From Pseudolabrys sp. (GTDB taxonomy: Bacteria; Pseudomonadota; Alphaproteobacteria; Rhizobiales; Xanthobacteraceae), in assembly GCA_029255525.1 (NCBI GenBank), contig JANLJK010000291.1, positions 1-38,595 on the forward strand: DNA of 38,595 nt. Reading direction: 5' to 3'. Of the stretch, positions 15,553 to 23,076 are shown one piece after another. Position 1 is the first letter of the stretch. Each line of letters opens with the position of its first letter. The notes beneath the pieces were generated by a model. That model made no database searches. It saw nothing but the letters and a program-made list of their open reading frames with translations, and had not been told where the DNA came from. The translations under genes were made by a program, and so were the position numbers.

Positions 15553-16067
15553 GCGCCACCCTCGCCGGAACGTCCGCGCCGCCCCAACGCATCGGGATTG
15601 GCGCGATCGCGTTTACGCTTCACGAATACCCGCTCGACATGGTGTTCGGCGATAAACTGCGCAATCGCCTCCTGAATGGCCATCGGCATCGGCACCGGCT
15701 CAACCAGGTCGTTACCGGCTTCGGTGAGCCCCTCGCCCTCGCCGGGATCGGCGGTGACCGCCAGCAAAGCGTAAGGCGGATCCTGGCCTTCGGCCGGCCG
15801 TAACGCGACCCATAGCGATGGCCGGCCGCTCTGCAGGTTCTCGCGGTAATTCGTCGTCTCGGTGCGGTGCAGCTCCACCTCGGCGGCGCCGGCATAGAAC
15901 TGCGCCCGCTCGCCGCCATCGGACAATTTGGTCCAGGCCGGCGTTTCTGGCACGCCGGCAAGCACGCCGATAGGCTTCCAGAAATAATCGCTCCACGGCG
16001 TGATGCTCTTGCTGCGTTCGACCAGAACGCCGACGGCGATGGTGGCAAGCGGCGGTGCGGCGCTCAT
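15549..16067 (-). CDS. DUF3305 protein of the formate dehydrogenase locus
   Basis: The 172-residue cytoplasmic protein begins with the DUF3305 signature IAVGVLVERSKSITPWSDYFW, continues with an antiparallel-sheet-like region (AQFYAGAAEVELHRTETTNYRENL, PSLWVALRP), and ends in a basic tail rich in K, R and G. It overlaps both neighbours by ATGA, DUF6352 upstream and DUF3306 downstream. That tight coupling suggests the three proteins are made in fixed ratio. No catalytic motif is visible. Function unknown. Confidence 0.9.
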   Translation of the reverse strand: MSAAPPLATIAVGVLVERSKSITPWSDYFWKPIGVLAGVPETPAWTKLSDGGERAQFYAGAAEVELHRTETTNYRENLQSGRPSLWVALRPAEGQDPPYALLAVTADPGEGEGLTEAGNDLVEPVPMPMAIQEAIAQFIAEHHVERVFVKRKRDRANPDALGRRGRSGEGGA

Positions 16068-17074
16068 CCGACCGCCTCCAGATGGCGCACCGGCAACCCG
16101 GTCACCAGGTTCTGCGGTTTCATGCGGATGGTCTTGTCCGGCGCCATGGCGAGGATCATGTAAACCGGCTCTCCCCGCACCTTGTCCAGCATCAATGACG
16201 GATCGCGGAAGGTCAGGCTGAACAGGCCGACGACGCGGTTCATCGTGGCTTCCTCGATGTCTTCGCCGTGCCAGAGCTGGTCGCCGATCTTGGTACCGTC
16301 GGCATCGAGCCCGACATACCAGGTAAGCGTCACGTCGTTGAGTTCCTTGAGCGCCTCGATGTCGACGTCGATGCCGAGCACATGCGTGATCCAGAGCTCC
16401 ATGGCCGTGGCAAGCGCCGGCAGGCCGTCATGACCGGCCGTAAGATCGAGCGCCATGTCGAACTGATCGCTGCGCTCCCAATAGCTCTCCGCATTGGCGG
16501 CGTTGATGACGTCAATGTCGGCTTCCACCGGCAGCCCCAGCATGGACACAAGCGGGCTTACCGGCGTCGTATTGACGCCGCCGATGGTTTCCTCATCGGC
16601 CGCGATCAAAGCTCCTTCGTGCAGAGTCACGCGCTGCGTGCGGAACAGCATTTCCGCGGCGCGCAGCACGCGCGTATCGGTGACACCGTCAAGTGCGTTG
16701 CGCAGGATGACATGGACGAGTTGATTGACGAACAGCAGCGGGAAATGCCGGGCGCCAGTGCGCACCAAATCGACATAGGCCGCTTCCAGCGTCTTGTGCC
16801 GCAGCAGGAAATCGCGGAAGGCGATCAGCATCTCCCAGTTTTCGCGCGCATCCGTGTCGGTGATCGCAGCGATATCCGCGCGCGACACCGGCAAGCGTGG
16901 ATCGGCAAGCAAGGCACTGTGCAACGTGCGCTCGACCGTGCAGGCATCCGCCGGCGGAATCAGTTCCGGCCGCGCCAGATAGACCTTGAGGAATTCATCG
17001 GTGACGACCAGCCCGCCGCCTTGATCGCGATCGAGCAGATGATGGCCGCAGGAGAGCCAGAAGTCTTTCACCAT
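16064..17074 (-). CDS. DUF6352 family protein
   Basis: This 336-residue protein starts MVKDFWLSCGHHLLDRDQGG at the ATG at 17074; an upstream in-frame start would run into a palindromic repeat and is rejected. The sequence is largely helical with no signal peptide, cysteine cluster or nucleotide-binding motif. The N-terminal SCGHHLLDRD (Cys, two His, Asp) is the only stretch suggesting metal binding. The segment FLKVYLARPELIPP is typical of the family as I recall it. Its stop overlaps the DUF3305 start. Function unknown; context ties it to formate dehydrogenase. Confidence 0.88.
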   Translation of the reverse strand: MVKDFWLSCGHHLLDRDQGGGLVVTDEFLKVYLARPELIPPADACTVERTLHSALLADPRLPVSRADIAAITDTDARENWEMLIAFRDFLLRHKTLEAAYVDLVRTGARHFPLLFVNQLVHVILRNALDGVTDTRVLRAAEMLFRTQRVTLHEGALIAADEETIGGVNTTPVSPLVSMLGLPVEADIDVINAANAESYWERSDQFDMALDLTAGHDGLPALATAMELWITHVLGIDVDIEALKELNDVTLTWYVGLDADGTKIGDQLWHGEDIEEATMNRVVGLFSLTFRDPSLMLDKVRGEPVYMILAMAPDKTIRMKPQNLVTGLPVRHLEAVG

Positions 17075-17100
17075 CGCAACGCTCCGCGGCCTGTCACTCT

Positions 17101-17205
17101 CGTCCTGAGGTGCGAGGCGACAACGTCGCCGAGCCTCGAAGGGCGACGGCCGATCATCCTTCGAGGCTCGCGAGCAGTTACTCGCTCGCACCTCAGGATG
17201 ACGGG
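17101..17205. repeat. Palindromic intergenic repeat (CCTGAGG family) inside the accessory operon
   Basis: The left end CGTCCTGAGGTGCGA pairs with TCGCACCTCAGGATGACG on the right; inner AGCCTCGAAGG and CCTTCGAGGCT also pair. It separates DUF6505 from DUF6352, two genes that otherwise look co-transcribed. Confidence 0.85.
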
Positions 17206-17224
17206 ACTAAGATCTCCGCAGCCT

Positions 17225-17767
17225 CTACGCACCTTTATCTCCCCGCGCCATGCCGACGAGGTCAACCTCATCCGCAGGCAACCCATCCTCGCCCTCGACT
17301 TCCATGAACGAGAAGGCGCGCGCAGGCTTTGCGCCTTCTCGGGGGCGCAAAGTGCGGAAGGCTTCGCGCACCTCGCCATTGTCATGACTGCGATGCACCG
17401 CGATGAGCATATCGACCGGCTGGTTGCAGAGCGATTCGACGAACGTCACCTCTTCCACCGCGGCGGCCCGCGCCGCGGCTTCATCCGGCGCGCCAAAACG
17501 TTCGCTCAGTTGCCGCGTGAGGAGATCTACAATCTCGGCACGCTCGGTTTCGCTTGCATCCACGATCTGCACCAATGTCGACCAACCGAGCGACGATAAC
17601 CCGAGAAAGCCGCTGCGGAACGCGACCCGCGCTTTGCCCTCGAGCGTGGCCGGATCGCGGTGCCAGAATGCGAAGGCACCCGACACCGCCCATTCACCCG
17701 GCTCGGCCGCAGGCTCGAAGATGAACGTATCGGACGTGTCGAACCGGATGGTGCGCAACAATTTCAT
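17225..17767 (-). CDS. DUF6505 family protein
   Basis: The 180-residue protein begins MKLLRTIRFDTSDTFIFEPA, then EPGEWAVSGAFAFWHRDP, as in the family I recall under this name. It reads as a mixed alpha/beta soluble protein without signal peptide, membrane helix or known catalytic motif. Its ATG overlaps the stop of the ligase-like gene in ATGA, so the two are coupled. Function unknown; the fixed neighbourhood indicates a role in formate dehydrogenase production or use. Confidence 0.88.
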   Translation of the reverse strand: MKLLRTIRFDTSDTFIFEPAAEPGEWAVSGAFAFWHRDPATLEGKARVAFRSGFLGLSSLGWSTLVQIVDASETERAEIVDLLTRQLSERFGAPDEAAARAAAVEEVTFVESLCNQPVDMLIAVHRSHDNGEVREAFRTLRPREGAKPARAFSFMEVEGEDGLPADEVDLVGMARGDKGA

Positions 17768-18525
17768 ACGCGCGGCCCCTTCGCCGACGCGTCATACCAG
17801 CCCGGCGCGGCAAGCCGCGGCAGCAAGGCTTGGCGCTCGACATCACTCTTGCCGGCGCGGCGCACAAGAAGATCGCCATTATCGTCGATATCGCGGCGCA
17901 GGCCGCTCTCGCGCGGCAGCTGCTCCAGATAACTCTTGGCCACCGCACCGAAACCTTTCTCGTTCCAGACGTCGAGCGTGAACATAAAGTGGCGCGCAAA
18001 GCTTTCGATCACGTGGTCCGACAACACGTCGGTGAAACCTTCTTCCTCTAGCGCGGTGACGAGCGGATTGAGGCCCGGCTCGGCATCACTCATCGACACC
18101 GTACGGATCATGCCGCCGAACACCAGCCACTCCGGCGGCTCGTTCTCATCCGCGCCCTGCGGCCAGGCAAGACGGCCGCCGCCGACCAGACCGCCATTGA
18201 CGGACAAGGAATCCGGCCAATCGATGGTGATCGTGGTTTCGGCCATGGCCTGCGCGGCGAGCGCCTCGGCGAGCGCCGCCATGCCGACATAGAAGGCGCG
18301 GCGCGCCGCACGCAACGGCTCTTCCGGTTCCAAGACCAACGCGAACTCGGCGAGATCGAAACGCCCGACGTAAACCAAGGTGCCCGCGCCCTGCGCGGCG
18401 GCAATGGCCTGCGCATGCGCAAAGGCATCGCCCAACTCGCGCAAGCGCACCAGTGTAAACGGCGGCGGCAAGACGAGATCCGGGGTTGTTTGCCGTCGCG
18501 CTCGGGCCGGCGTTTCCAGCGGCAT
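17764..18525 (-). CDS. Biotin/lipoate-protein-ligase-like protein lacking the usual active-site lysine
   Basis: The 253-residue protein resembles the BPL/LPL catalytic fold followed by a DUF4444-like C-terminal part. FTLVRLRELGDAFAHAQAIA matches the start of the fold. IDWPDSLSVNGGLVGGGRL occupies the place of the ligase KWPND...K-x-G motif, with Asp where the catalytic Lys should be. The N-terminal G-R-G-R-R-G nucleotide loop is also absent; VGRFDLAEFALVL is in that region. No biotinyl or lipoyl acceptor protein is encoded nearby. It is probably not a conventional ligase; a binding or scaffold role for the FDH system is possible. The ATG at 18525 is the first gene of the divergent promoter. 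Confidence 0.85.
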   Translation of the reverse strand: MPLETPARARRQTTPDLVLPPPFTLVRLRELGDAFAHAQAIAAAQGAGTLVYVGRFDLAEFALVLEPEEPLRAARRAFYVGMAALAEALAAQAMAETTITIDWPDSLSVNGGLVGGGRLAWPQGADENEPPEWLVFGGMIRTVSMSDAEPGLNPLVTALEEEGFTDVLSDHVIESFARHFMFTLDVWNEKGFGAVAKSYLEQLPRESGLRRDIDDNGDLLVRRAGKSDVERQALLPRLAAPGWYDASAKGPRV

Positions 18526-18568
18526 TCTTCCGCACTTACCCTTTCTTCTTGGAATGATACTAATTATA

Positions 18569-18582
18569 GGCTCAATTGAGCC
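18569..18582. promoter_or_regulatory. Perfect 14-base palindrome in the divergent promoter of the FDH accessory genes
   Basis: GGCTCAATTGAGCC reads the same on both strands and lies between the ligase-like gene (-) and the polyferredoxin gene (+), in an AT-rich patch of a 97-base intergenic region. A second inverted repeat, ATGGCCA...TGGCCAT, follows at 18583-18602. The position fits an operator controlling both directions. Confidence 0.45.
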
Positions 18583-18622
18583 ATGGCCAGTCCCGTGGCC
18601 ATCATAAAGGTAACCTGCTCCG

Positions 18623-20647
18623 ATGGCCGAACGGCCGCGCACGATCCTGATCTGCTCCTGCGAAGACACCATGCCGCTGCATGGCGATGCCGTCCGGCGC
18701 GCCTGCGGCAATGCGCAGGTGATCGACGGGCGACAATTCTGCCGCGCCGAGCGCGAGCGGTTCCAGCAGGCAGCCAACGGCGGCGTGCCGATCACGATCG
18801 CGTGCACGCAGGAAGCGCCGCTGTTCGCGGAAGTCGCCGGCGATGACGCCGATATAACCTTCGTCAATATCCGCGAGACCGCGGGCTGGTCGAAGGATGC
18901 CGCGGCCGCGGGGCCGAAGATCGCGGCCTTGATCGCGGCGGCGTCCGCGCCGATGCCGGATTATCCTTTTGTCACGCTGAACAGCGACGGTGTTACGCTG
19001 CTCTACGGCGCGGACGAGCGCGTGCTCGAAGCGGCCGAACTGTTGAAGGACCATCTCGATCTCACGGTGCTGATCAAGCCCGGCCGCGATGTCGCGCCGC
19101 CGCGCGTGACCGAATATCCGGTGGTGCGTGGCGCGATCCGCACCGCCAAAGGTGCCCTCGGCGCTTTCGAAGTGACGGTGGATGAATTCGCCACGCCGCG
19201 CCCGCCGTCCCCCCCCGCCCTCGCGCACGCCGCGCCCCGCCCCCGCGCCGCGACGCGCCGCGCCATCCCGCCCGAGCTGCCCCGCTGCGCGCCCCTCTAT
19301 CCGGCGCCCGAGCTCCCCGAAGGCTATCTGCGCGCCGATCCGGGCGATCCGGCCGCCGTGCTGCGCACGGTGCTGAAGGCGCGCGACTTCACCGGCGAGT
19401 TCGACAAGCCCCGTTACATTACGTTTAGCGAAGACCTGTGCGCGCATTCGCGTTCGAAGATCGTTGGCTGCCGGCGCTGCCTTGATCTGTGCCCGACCGG
19501 CGCGATCGCGCCGAACGGCGACCATGTCGCGATCGATCCGCTCATCTGCGCCGGCTGCGGCCAATGCGCGGCCGCCTGCCCGACCGGCGCGGCGGCTTAT
19601 GCGCTACCGGCTTCCGATGCGCTGCTGCGCAAATTGCGCACATTGCTCACCACCTATCGCGAAACGGGCGGCGCGCAGGCCGTCATCCTACTTCACGACG
19701 GCGAGCATGGCAGTGCCTTGATCGACGCACTGGCGCGTTACGGTGACGGCTTGCCGGCGAATGTGCTGCCGGTGCAGGTCAACGAAGTGACGCAGGTCGG
19801 CCTGGAAGCAATTGCCGGCGCATTTGCCTATGGCGCGGTGGCCGTGCGCTTCCTCACCCGCGCCAAGCCGAAGCATGATCTGGCCGGCCTGCAGAAGACC
19901 ATCGCGCTGGCGGCGCCGATCCTCAGCGGGCTCGGCTTTGCTGGCCCGCGCGTGACCACGATCGAGACGGACGACCCCGATGCGTTGAGCACGGCTTTGC
20001 GCGATATCGGCGCGCTGGACGGCACGCTCAAGCCTGCGACCTTCACGGCCATCGGCGGCAAGCGCGAGATTGTGCGACTGGCATTGCGCGAATTGCACGC
20101 GGCTGCGCCACAGCCGGTCGACATCGTGCCGCTGCCGGAAGGCGCCCCCTTCGGCACCATCGACGTGAATGTTGAAGGCTGTACGTTGTGTTTGTCCTGC
20201 GTGTCGGCCTGCCCCACCGGCGCGCTGTCGGACGATCCCGAGAAGCCGATGCTGCGGTTCGCCGAGGATGCCTGCGTGCAATGCGGGCTGTGCAAGGCGA
20301 CCTGCCCGGAGAAGGTGATCAGCCTGAAGCCACAGATCGATTTCCGCGCCGCGACCGCGATGAGTCGCGTCATCAAGCAGGAAGAGCCGGCCGAGTGCAT
20401 CCGCTGCGGCAAGGCCTTCGGCGTCAAGAGTTCGGTCGAGCGCGTCGTCGCCAAGCTCGAAGGCAAGCATTGGATGTTCAAGGACAGCAAGAAGCGTCTT
20501 GACGTCATCCGCATGTGCGAGGACTGCCGCGTCGTTGTCATGGCGGAAGAGCAGTTCGATCCCTTCGGCGCGCCGCATCGGCCGCCGGTGCGCACGACGG
20601 AGGATTACCTCCGCGAGCGTGAGCGGGACCAAAAGGGCAAAGATTGA
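18623..20647 (+). CDS. Polyferredoxin-like multi-[4Fe-4S] protein divergent from the FDH operon
   Basis: This 674-residue cytoplasmic protein carries four [4Fe-4S] motifs: C273/C283/C286/C290, C309/C312/C315/C319, C520/C523/C526/C530 and C551/C554/C557/C561. Extra CxxC pairs at 592-595 and 632-635 could form a zinc or rubredoxin-like knuckle. The N terminus has CSCE at 11-14 and further cysteines at 40 and 61. A proline-rich linker (about 191-230) separates the N-terminal domain, and an alpha/beta domain of about 170 residues lies between the two ferredoxin halves. There is no signal peptide. It is larger than an electron-transfer ferredoxin. It could deliver electrons or act in FDH maturation, but its partner is unknown. 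Confidence 0.9.
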   Translation: MAERPRTILICSCEDTMPLHGDAVRRACGNAQVIDGRQFCRAERERFQQAANGGVPITIACTQEAPLFAEVAGDDADITFVNIRETAGWSKDAAAAGPKIAALIAAASAPMPDYPFVTLNSDGVTLLYGADERVLEAAELLKDHLDLTVLIKPGRDVAPPRVTEYPVVRGAIRTAKGALGAFEVTVDEFATPRPPSPPALAHAAPRPRAATRRAIPPELPRCAPLYPAPELPEGYLRADPGDPAAVLRTVLKARDFTGEFDKPRYITFSEDLCAHSRSKIVGCRRCLDLCPTGAIAPNGDHVAIDPLICAGCGQCAAACPTGAAAYALPASDALLRKLRTLLTTYRETGGAQAVILLHDGEHGSALIDALARYGDGLPANVLPVQVNEVTQVGLEAIAGAFAYGAVAVRFLTRAKPKHDLAGLQKTIALAAPILSGLGFAGPRVTTIETDDPDALSTALRDIGALDGTLKPATFTAIGGKREIVRLALRELHAAAPQPVDIVPLPEGAPFGTIDVNVEGCTLCLSCVSACPTGALSDDPEKPMLRFAEDACVQCGLCKATCPEKVISLKPQIDFRAATAMSRVIKQEEPAECIRCGKAFGVKSSVERVVAKLEGKHWMFKDSKKRLDVIRMCEDCRVVVMAEEQFDPFGAPHRPPVRTTEDYLRERERDQKGKD

Positions 20648-20668
20648 GGCGCCGTCCCAGCCGGACGC

Positions 20669-21484
20669 TCACTCCCTGCCAAGGAGCGAATCCAACGCCG
20701 CCTGGATCGGCATCTTCTTGATCGGGGCCATCTCCATTATCGGCGACCGCACCGCCTGATCGGGCTCGTCCTGCGTTGCTCCTTCCGACGGCGCGGGCAA
20801 AGACTTTGCAGCAGTTGGCGTGCGATGCCGGTGCGACGACCGCCCATGGCTTTTTGTAGACACACTTTCGGCCCGCTTACGATCACCCGCCACGTGATCG
20901 ACGGGCTGCGCTGCAGTCACCTCTTGCGCGTCCGGTGCGATCGGAGTCCACGCCGGCGGCGCCATCTCGGCGGGGATCATGGCCCACGGCTTGAACAGCG
21001 ACGCGGATGAGGCATCGCTTTCAGCCGGCCCTACCGCTTCTTTCGCCGCACTGTCGTCCTCAGGCGCGGATTGGCGTGCGACGACGGAAGGGCCCAGCTC
21101 CTGCGCGGGCGCCGCAAAGGACACCGTTTGTACTTTGTTGGGAAACCGGACGACCGCGGCAAACGCATTGTCCGCGGCGCTGTGTTCCGTGAGCATCACC
21201 ACGGCAACCGCCAATCCGGCAGCGATGGCCGAGCCGATGGCAAAATGGGCCATGAATGAGGACGGCTCGTCCGCGTCCAATGCGCCCTCCGGCAACACGA
21301 GATGTTCAACGCTTATCGCTTTTCGCGCCGGACGCGGCCGGCTCTCGTCGGCAACGCCAGCGCGGCGCAAACGTTCGAGCACGGGCCGGATGCTGCGTTC
21401 GTCAGCGAACCGCCGCGGCCGCCGTACGGCTTGATAGGAAAGGCCAGCCGGATTTCCACGGTCATCAAGACTCAGGATGCTCAT
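20669..21484 (-). CDS. Uncharacterised single-pass membrane protein with disordered C-terminal region
   Basis: The 271-residue product has a basic cytoplasmic N-terminal part (about 1-80, rich in R), one hydrophobic helix at about 79-98 (AIGSAIAAGLAVAVVMLTE), and a long proline-, serine- and alanine-rich tail, ending PIQAALDSLLGRE. The start ATG has GGAGG upstream. I recognise no domain. The architecture resembles envelope-anchored adaptors, but nothing ties it to formate metabolism beyond position, and it converges on the polyferredoxin gene. Confidence 0.75.
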   Translation of the reverse strand: MSILSLDDRGNPAGLSYQAVRRPRRFADERSIRPVLERLRRAGVADESRPRPARKAISVEHLVLPEGALDADEPSSFMAHFAIGSAIAAGLAVAVVMLTEHSAADNAFAAVVRFPNKVQTVSFAAPAQELGPSVVARQSAPEDDSAAKEAVGPAESDASSASLFKPWAMIPAEMAPPAWTPIAPDAQEVTAAQPVDHVAGDRKRAESVSTKSHGRSSHRHRTPTAAKSLPAPSEGATQDEPDQAVRSPIMEMAPIKKMPIQAALDSLLGRE

Positions 21485-21663
21485 ACGAAACCTCCATGCA
21501 TCGGCTGCAAGCGGCCTGCAGGACCTGAAGCTGAAGGGAGCAGCTGGGCTTTAGTGGGCCTTAAAGCGGGCCGGAAATGGGAGGAGCCGCCGCAAATCCG
21601 AACGATTCCGGCGTCGTGATGCCGCCATTTCCTGCAATTTTCGTGGCTTTAGCGCGGGGTCGC

Positions 21664-22953
21664 TTACTGCGTCGCCTTCGCCAGAAACTCCACCAAGGCC
21701 CGGCGATCCTCGGCCGAATTGATGGTCTGCTCCGGCATCTTGGTGCCGGGCGTGTATTGCGCCGGGCCGACCTCGAACAATTTCGCCACCGTCTCTTTAG
21801 TCCACACGATGTCGAGCTGCTTCAACGCCGGCGAAAAGTTATATCCCGGCAAGGTCGCGATCCTGCGACCGAAGATACCGGCGAGAGTCGGGCCAGCGCG
21901 ATTGCCCTCGTCACGCGACAAGGTGTGACAGGCAACGCAGGCACGGAACACTTCGGCGCCGTGATCGCCATTATACGCCGTGAGCGGATCGTTCGGCGTG
22001 GCCGCGACGGCGGAATCCAAAGGCTCGCCGGTCGCCGCGTTCCAGCGACGGATCAGGCGATCGGCACCGCCCGTCATCAGCGTCCGATTGTCCGGCAGAA
22101 AAGCCACCGACCACACCGGCAATCCGGGACCGACCAACGTGCGTAGCACCTTGCGGGTTGCGCGATCGATGATCGTCACCGTGCCGCGAATGCCGGCCGC
22201 GGCGATCAACTTGCCGTCGCCCGACAACGCCAGCGCAATGACCGGCGTCGCCAATGCGTCGACCGTGCCACGCGCCTCGCCCTGCGGCGAGAGGACATAG
22301 ATCTTGCCGTCGCCGCCACCGGTGACGATCTCGCCATCGCTTGCCACCGCGACCGCGTTCAACGGCGTCGCCTGCTTGACGATGATCGGCACGCCGTTGC
22401 CGAGCGGCCAAATGCGCACTTCCGGATCGCTGCTGACGCTGACCACCGCTTTGCCGTCCGGCATGAAGGCGACGCCATTGACGTTCTGCTGATGGCCCTC
22501 GAGCAGCATGTCGGCGCCGCCGCCGACCATCCAGACGCGCACCGTATGGTCCCATGACGCCGAGGCGATACGTTTTCCGTCCGGCGACACGGCAAACGCC
22601 GCAACCGGCGCCGTATGGCCGGCGAACTGCTGGATCGGCTCGGCGAAGCCCGGCTGCCAGACGGCGATCTTGCCGTCCTGCCCGCCAGTGATGAGGCGGC
22701 CGTCGTGCAGAATGGCAACCGCGTTCACTGCGCTATCGTGGAAACGCAATACCTGCTCGGCACTGTTACGCGCAAGCGACCAGCGGATCGCCGTCGCATC
22801 GAAGCTGCCGGACAACACGGTCTGACCATCGGGAGAGATCGCCAAGGCGCGCACCGGCCCGCCATGACCGCGCAATTGCGCCTGCGCGCCGCCAAGCGCG
22901 AGCGGCATGAGGAGCAGAGCGAGAACGATGCGGCACGCCATAACGCGATTCAT
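21664..22953 (-). CDS. Periplasmic seven-bladed WD40 propeller fused to a cytochrome c
   Basis: The 429-residue protein has a Sec signal peptide (about 1-26, ending AQAQ), then seven WD40-type repeats, from LRGHGGPVRALAISPDGQ to VWSVAFLPDNRTLMTGGADR. Together they close one propeller. The last ~100 residues form a class I cytochrome c: CVACH for covalent heme and GTKMPEQ supplying the distal Met. The ATG at 22953 gives a good leader; an earlier in-frame start lies in a repeat. It may be a periplasmic electron carrier or sensor docked to a partner by the propeller. No partner is evident, though periplasmic FDH is encoded nearby. Confidence 0.92.
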   Translation of the reverse strand: MNRVMACRIVLALLLMPLALGGAQAQLRGHGGPVRALAISPDGQTVLSGSFDATAIRWSLARNSAEQVLRFHDSAVNAVAILHDGRLITGGQDGKIAVWQPGFAEPIQQFAGHTAPVAAFAVSPDGKRIASASWDHTVRVWMVGGGADMLLEGHQQNVNGVAFMPDGKAVVSVSSDPEVRIWPLGNGVPIIVKQATPLNAVAVASDGEIVTGGGDGKIYVLSPQGEARGTVDALATPVIALALSGDGKLIAAAGIRGTVTIIDRATRKVLRTLVGPGLPVWSVAFLPDNRTLMTGGADRLIRRWNAATGEPLDSAVAATPNDPLTAYNGDHGAEVFRACVACHTLSRDEGNRAGPTLAGIFGRRIATLPGYNFSPALKQLDIVWTKETVAKLFEVGPAQYTPGTKMPEQTINSAEDRRALVEFLAKATQ

Positions 22954-22968
22954 ACAATGAAATCCCCG

Positions 22969-23075
22969 GTCATTCCGGGGCCGGCCGAAGGCCGGAACCC
23001 GGAATCCAGCAACAATGGACGGCCTTTGTGTCCGGATTCCAGGTTCGTGCACAATGCGCGCTCCCCGGAATGACG
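22969..23075. repeat. Palindromic intergenic repeat (TCATTCCGGGG family)
   Basis: GTCATTCCGGGG at the left pairs with CCCCGGAATGAC at the right; internal GGAACCCGGAATCCAG and CCGGATTCCAGG repeats also pair. It fills the gap between the MoeA-PBP fusion gene and the WD40-cytochrome gene. Confidence 0.85.
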
Positions 23076-23076
23076 A

